This document shows, piece by piece, positions 25,539 through 34,152 of a stretch of DNA of 37,327 bases. This stretch comes from Candidatus Kerfeldbacteria bacterium (lineage in GTDB: Bacteria; Patescibacteriota; Patescibacteriia; UBA9570; XYC2-FULL-38-9), in NCBI GenBank assembly GCA_016182555.1, contig JACPGJ010000007.1:256053-293379 (forward strand). The letters run 5' to 3'. Every line of letters begins with the position of its first letter. Positions within the stretch are counted from its first letter, which is position 1. The position numbers and the translations under genes were made by a program. The notes beneath the pieces are model-generated. The model ran no database searches, was not told the origin of the DNA, and saw only the letters and a list, made by a program, of their open reading frames with translations.

Positions 25539-25553
25539 CATCGGTAATCGATG
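25539..25553. promoter_or_regulatory. Candidate PadR operator
   Basis: CATCG-N5-CGATG lies 18 bases upstream of padR; the arms extend by one further matching base after a mismatch. Its position near the start of the operon fits PadR autorepression. The remaining bases up to 25719 hold no gene I can support. Confidence 0.45.
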
Positions 25554-25719
25554 CAAGTTGTGTTATCCACACCTGCAAAAACAGAATTTCAGATGCGTCT
25601 GTTCAACTATTAGATGCCTCATTAGAAGATGAGCCAGAACCCACGATCTCTGCCTCTGCGGAACATGATCAAAAATTATTTGATGACGACCGCGATAAAG
25701 ATGAATAGCCGAATGAAAT

Positions 25720-27723
25720 TTATTTATCTGTAGAATAATACATAAATGCAAGGACATCTGGACAACGCCAATGTGTTGAAGAAACGGGTTCAAAGCCAAG
25801 GTGTAATTGTCTCGCTTTATCACGATGCATATTGAAGATGCACGGGTCTTCAAAACTATCTAAAGGTATCGGTTCCATACCAAGCGTAATCATTTCTCCA
25901 CATGGCTGAGTAGTATATTGCAACCTATACTGTAAAGCAATTGCTGTAGAAACTGACCTGAGATTGAATGCTTGTGCTCTCCACAACACACTTTCTAATG
26001 AGCTATCTGTAGTAAAATTTGATGTATTACCAATGGGACGTTTTTTTAGACCAAGATCTTCCAATCTTAACATAACAATTGTCACAGAGGTACCTTGTGG
26101 TATTGGTATATGGACAAGATTCTCCTGCTGCAGAAATGATTGTGTACCTTGATCAATGTGAAAAGGTCTTTTGGATAAATCTATGATTAACTGCTCTTTG
26201 GTCATATCACTTACCTGAATGGGTAGACGACGAATTTCGCGATCTGGAAACCGAGTATATATATGTTCTACGTGCTTCAATTTTTCAAAGATACCTGGAA
26301 ATAATGGGCCGTCATAAACTTTCGTATCCTCTGTTATTTCAGTATGACTATGAGCAATTTGATTTAAGCTACTACAATCAAAAATCATCATCATATCTTG
26401 TTCTCCATTTCGCCGCTGGCGCAACGTATCAATACGAGGGTCACTTTTTTCACCGAAACCTTCAATTGGCGTCTTAATACCATATAAAAAAATAAGATCA
26501 TCTTTATTCAGAGGTTCATTTTTGTCAATTTTTTGCTCAAGAGCTGCTAATAGCTTCATATCATCTAAAGGTTTTTGAAATAATTCACTGTCTGGAAATT
26601 CCTTTAGCTTTTCTTCAACTACTGGAGTAATATATGAATCTAGATTTTGTTTATATTTAATACCTCGCACCTCAGCAATACGATCATCTACTATATGAAT
26701 AGCTGCTCTAGGAAAAATAGGTTGCTGTTGTTCATTGTTAGAAAAAAATACATAGATATCCCCTGTATTAATATACTGTCCTGCGTCTCTGTCTCCAGTG
26801 ATGCATAAGCCTGAGGATTTACCATGAAGATCCTGAGTGAGAATTGCTGGATCAGAATTTTTAGGATAAGGCTTCCATTCACCGTGTACTTCCGGTAACA
26901 AATGTTCTGGTATAGGATTGATAAACTCATAAGCCCAGGCATAGAGATCAGCAAATTTTTCCGTTTCAAGATAGTGCTGGAAAAGTTCATATTCTTCTGA
27001 TTGAATATCAATACCAAATTCTTCTTCACTAAAATCGATTACTTTGCCTTGGTGTTTTTTAATCATCGCATCAAATACAACCTGTAAAGATTTTGGGTGT
27101 AATTCAGGAAATTTCTTTAAGGATTCTTTTGAGCGTCTATGAAATACAATCCGTGAACTATCTTTTCCTTTTTCAAATGTCTTTAACTGGACAAGACTTC
27201 TGAATGCCCAATATTTTAAAGCATCTGGAATATTATCTGTCTCCGATGATAGAAAGTAGTCTAACCATTTTTCAAGTGATTTTCTTTGATCAGTGAGTAA
27301 CGGCAGCACATCATTCTTCTGCATCTGTTCTTTTTTTTCTTTATTAGAATGAGTCCATTCATTTAGTCGCCCTTGACTTGGCAAGAAATTTTCTTTATAC
27401 GATTGCCAATAACTTAATGGAATATCGTCGTATGCTGTAGTATATTTATCCAAGATGACGGTCTTAAACATTGTTCTTCTTCGTTCCCTTTTGGCTAGTT
27501 CTTTTCTATCTTTTCCTATGTCACCCGATACACCAAAATCATGTAATGATTGAAGGTAATTATCAATTCGACCTGAAAAATCTTGTTCTGAAAAATGTTT
27601 CCCAGTGCGTAAAGCCGTTAACCGAGCTGCTGAATTAACTTCTGAACTGATATTTAACCCCGGCATTTCCCCTTGTGTTTTATACTTCCTATGAAGAAAC
27701 GATGGAAAGTCTGGATGTTGCAT
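25720..27723 (-). CDS. Conserved CPR-type hypothetical protein, about 667 residues
   Basis: The open frame extends to 27765, but the ATG at 27723 (MQHPDFPSFLHRKYK) is the likely start because the extension is poor in conserved features. The C-terminal 450 residues match a family I recall from CPR genomes, recognisable by PRAAIHIVDDRIAEVRGI, QNLDSYITPVVEEKLKEFPD, FLYGIKTPIEGFGEKSDPRI and YDGPLFPGIFEKLKHVEHIY. No catalytic motif or membrane segment is seen. The function is unknown. The conserved IAEVRGI/NLD...VVEEK block suggests a ligand- or partner-binding domain. The gene is transcribed downstream of tRNA-Glu on the same strand, about 80 bases away. Confidence 0.8.
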   Translation of the reverse strand: MQHPDFPSFLHRKYKTQGEMPGLNISSEVNSAARLTALRTGKHFSEQDFSGRIDNYLQSLHDFGVSGDIGKDRKELAKRERRRTMFKTVILDKYTTAYDDIPLSYWQSYKENFLPSQGRLNEWTHSNKEKKEQMQKNDVLPLLTDQRKSLEKWLDYFLSSETDNIPDALKYWAFRSLVQLKTFEKGKDSSRIVFHRRSKESLKKFPELHPKSLQVVFDAMIKKHQGKVIDFSEEEFGIDIQSEEYELFQHYLETEKFADLYAWAYEFINPIPEHLLPEVHGEWKPYPKNSDPAILTQDLHGKSSGLCITGDRDAGQYINTGDIYVFFSNNEQQQPIFPRAAIHIVDDRIAEVRGIKYKQNLDSYITPVVEEKLKEFPDSELFQKPLDDMKLLAALEQKIDKNEPLNKDDLIFLYGIKTPIEGFGEKSDPRIDTLRQRRNGEQDMMMIFDCSSLNQIAHSHTEITEDTKVYDGPLFPGIFEKLKHVEHIYTRFPDREIRRLPIQVSDMTKEQLIIDLSKRPFHIDQGTQSFLQQENLVHIPIPQGTSVTIVMLRLEDLGLKKRPIGNTSNFTTDSSLESVLWRAQAFNLRSVSTAIALQYRLQYTTQPCGEMITLGMEPIPLDSFEDPCIFNMHRDKARQLHLGFEPVSSTHWRCPDVLAFMYYSTDK

Positions 27724-27801
27724 AATGCATAATATATAACAAAAAAGAACCTGAGCGTCTACCACTCAAAATGAAAACATCACTTATTGATAAATTCTTA
27801 G

Positions 27802-27873
27802 TAGCCGCACGGGGAATCGAACCCCGATTGCCAGGATGAAAACCTGATGTCCTAACCATTAGACGATGCGGCC
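27802..27873 (-). tRNA. tRNA-Glu (anticodon UUC)
   Basis: On the minus strand a full cloverleaf of 72 bases. The acceptor stem is GGCCGCA with TGCGGCT (one G-U pair at position 1). The D arm reads GTCTAATGGTTAGGAC. The anticodon stem CAGG/CCTG has loop TTTTCAT and anticodon TTC. The T arm is CGGGGTTCGATTCCCCG with discriminator A. CCA is not encoded. A weak hairpin plus T-run lies downstream, before the next gene. Confidence 0.97.
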
Positions 27874-27900
27874 AAATAGACCAAAATAATTCGCTTGCAC

Positions 27901-27929
27901 AGTATAGGGAACTATTTGCTTGTCGTCAA
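27901..27929 (-). promoter_or_regulatory. Promoter of tRNA-Glu
   Basis: On the minus strand TTGACG (27929-27924), 17 bases and TATACT (27906-27901). Its -35 lies inside the spacer of the divergent hsp20 promoter. Confidence 0.75.
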
Positions 27930-27944
27930 GATATATTGTATACT
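27916..27944 (+). promoter_or_regulatory. Promoter of the Hsp20 gene
   Basis: TTGCTT (27916-27921), 17 bases and TATACT (27939-27944), overlapping the divergent tRNA-Glu promoter. No CIRCE-type inverted repeat is seen. Confidence 0.6.
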
Positions 27945-27966
27945 ATAGTCCAGAAAAAAGAGAATT

Positions 27967-28518
27967 ATGGCAAACACAAACATATTTACAAATAAGCTCA
28001 AAGAGCTCACTATAGAAGAAATTGAATATACGGAAGATTTCTTTCAACGTGCTTTTAGCAACCCGACAGAAACAGACGTAGCAATCATCAAACGCAGCGC
28101 CACGCAAGGGCACCGCGATATTTCCACCGAATATTCGGATGAAGATATTGATGAGAATTGGTTACAAAATAATAATACTTTTGACGGACAATTAGCAGTC
28201 GATGTATTCCAAACAGAGACAGAAATCATTATTACCTCCACCGTTGCCGGTGTACGCTCGGCAGACCTCGATATTGATATGAACGGTGATATGATTACCA
28301 TTCGCGGCATCCGCCGGCAGCGCTTCCCTGAACTCACTGATGATCAATATTTTATTCGTGAATGTTATTGGGGTGGTTTTTCTCGTTCAATTATTCTCCC
28401 CATGGATATTCAGCATGACCGGGTTGAAGCCATGTTGGAAAACGGTCTCCTCACGATTCGGTTACCAAAATCACTCCGTTCACGCAACGGCAAAATTGCT
28501 GTTCAGGAAATTGCTTAA
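27967..28518 (+). CDS. Hsp20/alpha-crystallin small heat-shock protein
   Basis: ATP-independent holdase chaperone. The 183-residue product has a divergent acidic N-terminal arm (residues 1-70). An alpha-crystallin domain follows (about 74-170; QLAVDVFQTETEIIITSTVA, DIDMNGDMITIRGIRRQ, ECYWGGFSRSIILP, then MLENGLLTIRLPK, the signature A-x-x-x-n-GvL). The C-terminal I-x-I/V tail motif appears as IAVQEIA. It is a long N-terminal arm version, common outside model bacteria. It lies upstream of a small gene and vanW with a 21-base gap. Confidence 0.93.
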   Translation: MANTNIFTNKLKELTIEEIEYTEDFFQRAFSNPTETDVAIIKRSATQGHRDISTEYSDEDIDENWLQNNNTFDGQLAVDVFQTETEIIITSTVAGVRSADLDIDMNGDMITIRGIRRQRFPELTDDQYFIRECYWGGFSRSIILPMDIQHDRVEAMLENGLLTIRLPKSLRSRNGKIAVQEIA

Positions 28519-28539
28519 TCCGATCACCTCATTTCTGTT

Positions 28540-28791
28540 ATGGCTCAGTTTATCACCGTACGTATTCACTCCGTCCAACCCGATGTGCTTATACTCTCAT
28601 TGCCCGATGGCCAACAACTCACTTGGCCACTCAATCAATCCGACAAATTAGAACGCACATCCTTCACTGTCGGCGATGAATATATTTTAACTCTGACATC
28701 TTCCATTGATGTCATCAATGAACTGCTTGAACAGAAACAACCGAAGCATGGCGACACTACCGAACAAAAAACCGCGCAAAAAAAAGAATAA
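28540..28791 (+). CDS. Small beta-rich conserved hypothetical protein
   Basis: The 83-residue product reads as alternating strands (TVRIHSVQPDVLILSLPDGQ, then LTWPLNQSD, then VGDEYILTLTS) with a charged, low-complexity tail. It suggests an SH3-like or OB-like small barrel; no family is recognised. I recall similar small proteins near vanW in CPR genomes, which is memory and not a search result. The end overlaps the vanW start by 44 bases, so the two may be co-translated. Confidence 0.65.
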   Translation: MAQFITVRIHSVQPDVLILSLPDGQQLTWPLNQSDKLERTSFTVGDEYILTLTSSIDVINELLEQKQPKHGDTTEQKTAQKKE

Positions 28792-30880
28792 TACGGCTGT
28801 TGAGACCCCACAGGATCTTCCGGTGGTAAAGAAAAAATACCGTTTTGTATTGAGCGCAAGACACCAACACCTATTGCACGTCACACTACTGACCGTGAGT
28901 ATGAGCATATTTGTGATGGTCGGGCTAACAAGCGCTGGATATGGGTATTTTTTAGAACGTCATCATAACCGTTTTTATCCGGGCGTTCATATTGGTGGGC
29001 TCGACTTGTCTGGCATGACCTACAAGGAAGCGCTTGATATCGCTCAAGCACGAATTGATGAACTCAATAAAGACGGCTTAATTATTCAATATCCTGTTGC
29101 ACATACGGCATCAGCATCCAATGAAAACAGCGGCTATCCCACCCTCCACTTAACTCCCGTAACGATTCCGCTGAATGCTGCAGATAATGAACGAATAGTC
29201 TACAGCCTGGATATTGATCAAACATTGCGCAACGCATTCGCCATTGGCCGAAGTGGAAACCGTTGGGAAAATGCTCAACAACAATATTGGGCAGCACGCT
29301 ACCGGCGACCAATACAAATCAAACTCCAATTTGATGATGCGTATGTGAAAGAATTACTGAATACCACTTTTGCAACATTCACCACTCCGGCAACGAACGC
29401 GGATATTCATATTCAAGAAAATGGCGAAGTGCAACTGGTACCAGAATCGCTTGGAAAAATATTTGATATAGACGCAATCACTGATGAGATACGTGCTCAC
29501 TTATTCACCTTCAATCTCGAACCAATCTCTATAGGCTTACACACCGACTACCCGGCAGTCACGGCGGAAGATATTCAATCTGACCGCCGCTTAATTGATT
29601 CGTATCTCAACCAAACACCCATCCGGCTATCGTGGAATGGCGATGGGCAAGATCACCAATGGGAATTCAATCGAACAACCGTGGCATCTTGGCTATCCTA
29701 TGAATCTGGCACATTGTCTATCCATCCGAAAGCGTTAGAACAATCATTGCAAGAGATATCAGCGGTCATTACGATTGATGCGCCAGAACCACGTTGGACT
29801 GTGGTCAAAGATGAGAACGGAAAATTAGTAGATATTCAACCCATGGCTGAAATACAAACAGGCCGAACAATACACTATAAACAAACTGCCAATGCAATCA
29901 TGGCTGCATTGAAAGCCGCGGCGGCAGGACGAACATCAACTGCGGAAGCAATTCCGATTACCGTGAAAGAAAAAGAACCGGCATTTACGGCTGAAAATAT
30001 TCACGATTTAGGCATGAGTGATTTGCTGGGCACCGGCCAATCAAATACCACGACACATACCTCGGTGAACCGTCGAAAAAATATTCAACGTGGAGTAGAT
30101 GCGTTGAATGGTATGCTCATTGCTCCGGGTGAAGAATTTTCTCTGCTCCGTGTGCTGCGTCCATTCACCTATGAAAATGGATATGTATCTGAGCTGGTGA
30201 TTAAAGGGGACCGAACGACACCAGAAATTGGTGGTGGATTGTGCCAAGTGGGTTCGACATTATTTCGCGCTGCCATGAATTCGGGCTTAGATATTACGGC
30301 ACGCACAAATCACTCATTTGCCGTTTCCTATTACAATGATCCACGCAATGGCCAGCCCGGAACCGATGCCACCATCTATGACCCAGCTCCCGATTTCAAA
30401 TTTATCAACGATTCCGGAAATTATATTTTGCTGCAAACGCGCATGGAAGGAAATGACCTCTACTTTGATGTGTGGGGAAAAAATGATGGCCGTGTTGGTT
30501 CGTATACTGCACCCACAACCTATAATTGGATTTCACCACCACCAATGAAAGAAATTCCTTCTACTGAATTAGCTCCTGGCCAGCGTAAATGTACCGAAAA
30601 TGCGTTTGCCGGCGTGACCGCGGAATTTACCTACAATATTGTTTACGGTGATGGGAGCACGCATGCCGAGGTGTTCAAATCTGTTTACAAACCGTGGCAA
30701 GCGGTCTGTTTAGTCGGTGTGGATCCGAATGCGCAACAAACACCGGTCGATGATGATACTACTGATGACAACCCAACGAACACAAACAATAACACGAATG
30801 CCAACACAAATAGTAATAGCAATGCAAACACCAACAAAAATACGAATAATTCAAATTCCAACACCAATAAAAAAAAATAG
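28748..30880 (+). CDS. VanW family protein with peptidoglycan-binding-like domains
   Basis: The frame begins earlier, but the ATG at 28748 (MATLPNKKPRKKK) gives a normal basic cytoplasmic start and 710 residues. A membrane segment (about residues 35-60, TLLTVSMSIFVMVGLTSAGY) anchors it. PG_binding_4-like repeats (about 70-430) and the VanW domain follow; the latter includes NIQRGVDALNGMLIAPGEEF, EIGGGLCQVGSTLFRAA and DITARTNHSFAVSYYNDPRNG. The last 50 residues are Asn/Thr low complexity. VanW proteins are linked to the cell wall, although their reaction is not established. This is the usual size class for CPR VanW. It converges on the anti-sigma-like gene with 5 bases between stops. Confidence 0.9.
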   Translation: MATLPNKKPRKKKNNTAVETPQDLPVVKKKYRFVLSARHQHLLHVTLLTVSMSIFVMVGLTSAGYGYFLERHHNRFYPGVHIGGLDLSGMTYKEALDIAQARIDELNKDGLIIQYPVAHTASASNENSGYPTLHLTPVTIPLNAADNERIVYSLDIDQTLRNAFAIGRSGNRWENAQQQYWAARYRRPIQIKLQFDDAYVKELLNTTFATFTTPATNADIHIQENGEVQLVPESLGKIFDIDAITDEIRAHLFTFNLEPISIGLHTDYPAVTAEDIQSDRRLIDSYLNQTPIRLSWNGDGQDHQWEFNRTTVASWLSYESGTLSIHPKALEQSLQEISAVITIDAPEPRWTVVKDENGKLVDIQPMAEIQTGRTIHYKQTANAIMAALKAAAAGRTSTAEAIPITVKEKEPAFTAENIHDLGMSDLLGTGQSNTTTHTSVNRRKNIQRGVDALNGMLIAPGEEFSLLRVLRPFTYENGYVSELVIKGDRTTPEIGGGLCQVGSTLFRAAMNSGLDITARTNHSFAVSYYNDPRNGQPGTDATIYDPAPDFKFINDSGNYILLQTRMEGNDLYFDVWGKNDGRVGSYTAPTTYNWISPPPMKEIPSTELAPGQRKCTENAFAGVTAEFTYNIVYGDGSTHAEVFKSVYKPWQAVCLVGVDPNAQQTPVDDDTTDDNPTNTNNNTNANTNSNSNANTNKNTNNSNSNTNKKK

Positions 30881-30885
30881 ACTGA

Positions 30886-32238
30886 TTAGTAATACAATAT
30901 ATTGAATAGGCTATACGTGGCATAGAGATTTCCATCGCGTGTTGCATCTATATACAGTTCAAATGTATTTTCAGTACCGTGTTCTTTTCCTTGAATTCTA
31001 TACAGTGGAATCAAACGTATATCATCTACACCTTTTTCTACTTCATGAACCAATACTTCATATTGCAAATTTATTGCCTCAATATCAATTTTTTTATTTG
31101 ATGTATCAATACCCATATCTGAAAGAACTCTGTGGTCCGGAGGAACAAACACCCAATCAAATGCATTCTCTTCTTCACCGGTCATGTGTGAAAAATCTTG
31201 CACCATGCGATCATACACTTCTTCTTGAGAAATAATGTCATACTGCTGAACAGATGGTTCAGATACAAACAATTGACCATACAAAGAAACAAGCTTGCCA
31301 TTCTTTAGGGCCGCGTGCCACGCATACGGATAAAACGGAATCGTTGTTTTTTCTTCCACCGGTAGGTAGATTGTATAGTATTGATCAAATATGGTGGTTT
31401 GAGCATACGAGTCTGTTTCAAGCACTACTGGTTCAATAATGAAAGCTGCTTCCGGGATTCCCGTGATCTGATGAATATCATTCGTTGCTTCTTTTAGTGG
31501 ATCGGCTTGTGCTGCCGTTTCTGTTTGTTCTAAATCAACCAAACCGCGACTATTGATAAAAAGGCAGCGTGGTGTTGTTAAAGGAACGTTTTGTTGCCAA
31601 TGACGAGCTCCTCGACAACCCGCTGTTTGTTGCTTTGGGACTGTCGTCAAATAACTATCCCAACCAAGAGTGGTCACCGCAGTCAGTTGGTCAGAAATAG
31701 TAAAGGCTTCAGCGATATCACGCATCTGTTTTTCACTCAATGGTTCTACCGTATATTCGGTAGCAACAAATTGATCGGTGGAAAGGGTTTTGGAGTAGGA
31801 AAATGTCCAACTAGCGTAATCGGTATCATCCGGGCCCCCACCACGACCGTCTACTAATAATTCATCAATAATCATTCTGGCTTCGGTACGACCAGCGTTG
31901 GCAATGGGTGTTGGCACTTCATCAATCTGTGTATTGGTGTTGTTTGTATTTTCCGTATTCGTATTTGTTTGTTGCGCAATATGTTCTTGGGCTGGAGTTT
32001 CGTAACGCACGCTGACAATAAAAATCACTACAGCTAATGCAACAGCGGGAATACCTATCAATAACCAAAATCGTTTCCACCAAGGTTTCGGTTCTGCTGC
32101 AAGGTGTTCAATGGTTGGTGCTGAGTGTTGTTCCTGAATACGCAACCACAAATCCTGTTTTTTCTGGGATGATAAAACACGCGGAATCCGACGGCTCTGC
32201 TGCAATAATTCTTCTATGTTTTTATGTGGCTTGTTCAT
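30886..32238 (-). CDS. Membrane protein, probable anti-sigma factor partner of the ECF sigma
   Basis: The ATG at 32238 (MNKPHKNIEELLQQS) is preferred over the earlier start; it gives 450 residues and overlaps the sigma gene end by 17 bases. A short cytoplasmic N-terminus (residues 1-65) contains VLSSQKKQDLWLRIQEQ. A membrane segment (about 70-92), an Asn/Thr linker (about 100-120) and a large extracytoplasmic region of beta-type follow. Position after sigma, single membrane pass and a large external part are the layout of anti-sigma or sensor proteins. I see no zinc-type HxxxCxxC anti-sigma motif, so binding to sigma is inferred from synteny. Confidence 0.6.
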   Translation of the reverse strand: MNKPHKNIEELLQQSRRIPRVLSSQKKQDLWLRIQEQHSAPTIEHLAAEPKPWWKRFWLLIGIPAVALAVVIFIVSVRYETPAQEHIAQQTNTNTENTNNTNTQIDEVPTPIANAGRTEARMIIDELLVDGRGGGPDDTDYASWTFSYSKTLSTDQFVATEYTVEPLSEKQMRDIAEAFTISDQLTAVTTLGWDSYLTTVPKQQTAGCRGARHWQQNVPLTTPRCLFINSRGLVDLEQTETAAQADPLKEATNDIHQITGIPEAAFIIEPVVLETDSYAQTTIFDQYYTIYLPVEEKTTIPFYPYAWHAALKNGKLVSLYGQLFVSEPSVQQYDIISQEEVYDRMVQDFSHMTGEEENAFDWVFVPPDHRVLSDMGIDTSNKKIDIEAINLQYEVLVHEVEKGVDDIRLIPLYRIQGKEHGTENTFELYIDATRDGNLYATYSLFNILYY

Positions 32239-32755
32239 AGGTGTGTTGCAGTTTATCGATAGTGCGGGAAACAAGCGTACGAATGGCTCCCGATTTTTTA
32301 TCTACTATCTGAGCAATTTCATCGTAAGACAAATCTTCCAAATACCGCAGTTCAAATATTTCTTGCACCTCTGGGGGAAACTCGCGCAACCGTTGCCACA
32401 ACAGATGAATATCCGTTTGTGTTTCCATAGAGAGCGAACGTTCATCTTTGACCACAACGGTTTCAATGTCTTCTACGACTCGCTGTTTATAATAATCTTG
32501 GCACACAGACCGCGCAACGGAATATAAATACGCCGAATACGGATACCCTTGCCACATAAATGTAGGCAGCGTTTTTAATGCGCGAGTAAATACTTCCGCC
32601 GTGGCATCCTCAGCGGCTTCTTGGTGTTGACCTGTGCGATAATAGACAAATTGAAAAATACGATCAACATATTTATCATATAACGCGGCAAATGCATCCG
32701 GTTGCTGTTGAGCTCGTGCAATCAGCTCCTGATCTTCGTGCGGTTGCGCCTCCAT
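32222..32755 (-). CDS. ECF-type RNA polymerase sigma-70 factor
   Basis: The 177-residue product has region 2 (FAALYDKYVDRIFQFVYYRT, then EDATAEVFTRALKTLPTF and YSAYLYSVARSVCQDYYKQR) and region 4 (FPPEVQEIFELRYLEDLSYD, EIAQIVDKKSGAIRTLVSRT). No region 3, so it is an ECF sigma. The start ATG has no Shine-Dalgarno sequence. It forms a pair with the membrane gene downstream, whose start overlaps its stop. The structured RNA at about 32804-32965 lies just upstream on the same strand and ends in a U-tract before this gene. Confidence 0.93.
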   Translation of the reverse strand: MEAQPHEDQELIARAQQQPDAFAALYDKYVDRIFQFVYYRTGQHQEAAEDATAEVFTRALKTLPTFMWQGYPYSAYLYSVARSVCQDYYKQRVVEDIETVVVKDERSLSMETQTDIHLLWQRLREFPPEVQEIFELRYLEDLSYDEIAQIVDKKSGAIRTLVSRTIDKLQHTYEQAT

Positions 32756-32803
32756 AATATATAAAAGAGTAGAGATATGTTTGTTACCAAACCATTATAA
32801 CAC

Positions 32804-32965
32804 AACAAAAAATGCCCCACACTATACAGCAGGCAAGAGAATGTATTCTCGGAAGATTCGAGCCGGAGCCTGAATTTTCCGCGAAAAATACCTTCCCATG
32901 CTTGTCGTGCCTGCTGAACAGTAGGGAGCACCACAGCGTCATTTCGTTATGGAGTACGACAATGA
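32804..32965 (-). ncRNA. Structured non-coding RNA, about 160 bases, class unassigned
   Basis: The 366 bases between the sigma gene and ruvB hold no convincing gene but contain this RNA. On the minus strand 24 positions (32931-32908) pair with 32835-32812: 22 pair, four of them G-U, with two mismatches. Read on the plus strand the four G-U pairs would be A-C mismatches, so the minus strand is favoured. The helix closes a 72-base apical region with an internal GGAAG/CTTCC stem and a GAGAA-TACA-TTCTC hairpin, and is followed by a run of six U. A near-perfect promoter starts it about 34 bases before the helix. Size and closing helix recall 6S RNA, but I do not see a certain 6S central bubble, and the SRP domain IV consensus is absent. 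Confidence 0.65.
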
Positions 32966-32971
32966 CAAACA

Positions 32972-33000
32972 ATAATAGCGCCTTTTCACGTGTTTGTCAA
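32972..33000 (-). promoter_or_regulatory. Near-consensus promoter of the structured RNA
   Basis: On the minus strand TTGACA (33000-32995), 17 bases and TATTAT (32977-32972). Transcription should start near 32965. Confidence 0.8.
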
Positions 33001-33080
33001 GAGTATTCCCACACAGCCTGTACACATGATCTACACATCATCAAAAAAATCCTGAAAACACTATAAAATAAGCTCAAAAA

Positions 33081-33109
33081 TTGCACTTTGAACACTTTTC
33101 CGCTATAGT
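33081..33109 (+). promoter_or_regulatory. Promoter of ruvB
   Basis: TTGCAC (33081-33086), 17 bases and TATAGT (33104-33109). Transcription should start near 33116, only about 6 bases before the start codon. Confidence 0.65.
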
Positions 33110-33121
33110 AATTGCATATTT

Positions 33122-34147
33122 ATGAGTATAGAAGTCGTTACAACCCCGGAACAGAAGGAGGATGACAAAACCCTAGACGCCACCCTGAGACCAGCATGGC
33201 TCAGCGAATATATTGGCCAAGAACAGGTCAAAAACAATTTGCATATTTTTATTGCGGCTGCAAAAACCCGCAATGAGCCGATTGAGCATGTATTGCTGCA
33301 TGGAAACCCAGGTCTTGGGAAAACCACGTTAGCCTACATTATTGCCAAAGAAATGGGTACGAATATTCGCGTTACCTCTGGCCCGGCCATTGAACGCACG
33401 GGTGACCTAGCCGCAATTCTCACGAACTTACAGGAAGGTGATATTTTATTTATTGATGAAATTCACCGATTACACAAAACCATTGAAGAAATATTATACC
33501 CAGCAATGGAAGATTATGTACTTGATGTCATTGTTGGCAAAGGCCCGGCCGCACGCACACTTCGCCTCGAACTCCCCAAATTTACGATCATTGGTGCCAC
33601 CACACGCATGAGCCTCATTTCCGCTCCGCTGCGTGATCGTTTCGGCGGTCAATATAAATTGGAACTCTATGGTGAAGATGAGATTGAACAAATTATTCAT
33701 CGTTCCGCACGAATCCTCAGCATTGATATTGACAAAGACTCAGCACAAGAAATCGCTCGTCGTGCACGCCGAACTCCACGCATTGCCAACCGTTTACTCA
33801 AACGCGTGCGTGATTATGCACAAGTGAAACATGCCGGTCATATTTCCCATGCTGCTAGCGTTGCAGCGCTGGCGTTATTGGATGTTGACCACCTTGGGTT
33901 GAACATGGTAGATCGGAAATTACTGCAAACCATTATTGAAAAATTTAATGGCGGACCGGTAGGAGCGCAAACGATTGCCGCAGCAACTGCCGAAGAGCAA
34001 GAAACCATTGAAGAAGTCTATGAACCGTTTCTGATGCAACTCGGATTTCTCGCTCGTACTCCCCGCGGTCGCGTGGTCACCGAACATGCCTATCGCCACC
34101 TCGGTATGCATGTTCCGCAAAACGTGCAAGAAAAATTAGCCATCTAA
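33122..34147 (+). CDS. ruvB: Holliday junction branch migration ATPase RuvB
   Basis: AAA+ motor that drives branch migration with RuvA. The 341-residue product has Walker [10 protein letters not shown] at residues 61-69, Walker [11 protein letters not shown], the sensor-type GATTR and the RuvB-specific C-terminal winged helix ([20 protein letters not shown], then [12 protein letters not shown]). Length is normal. The ATG at 33122 is preceded by an A/T-rich region and no Shine-Dalgarno sequence, fitting a near-leaderless mRNA. ruvA and ruvC are not in the window. Two small membrane genes and queA follow in the same direction with short gaps. Confidence 0.97.
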   Translation: MSIEVVTTPEQKEDDKTLDATLRPAWLSEYIGQEQVKNNLHIFIAAAKTRNEPIEHVLLHGNPGLGKTTLAYIIAKEMGTNIRVTSGPAIERTGDLAAILTNLQEGDILFIDEIHRLHKTIEEILYPAMEDYVLDVIVGKGPAARTLRLELPKFTIIGATTRMSLISAPLRDRFGGQYKLELYGEDEIEQIIHRSARILSIDIDKDSAQEIARRARRTPRIANRLLKRVRDYAQVKHAGHISHAASVAALALLDVDHLGLNMVDRKLLQTIIEKFNGGPVGAQTIAAATAEEQETIEEVYEPFLMQLGFLARTPRGRVVTEHAYRHLGMHVPQNVQEKLAI

Positions 34148-34152
34148 CTCGC

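Noticed and set aside
25552-25708. Acidic-tailed small gene between padR and the 667-residue gene
   Set aside because: The frame gives a DEPEPT and DDDRDKDE type tail but has no usable start, overlaps padR antisense and shows no conserved pattern; at most it is a remnant.
32804-32965. SRP (4.5S) RNA
   Set aside because: The domain IV consensus with the GGAA-type loop and flanking AGCAGC is not found in the apical region.
32812-33066. Plus-strand 84-codon frame over the structured RNA
   Set aside because: Its sequence is dictated by the helix arms and shows no conserved protein pattern.
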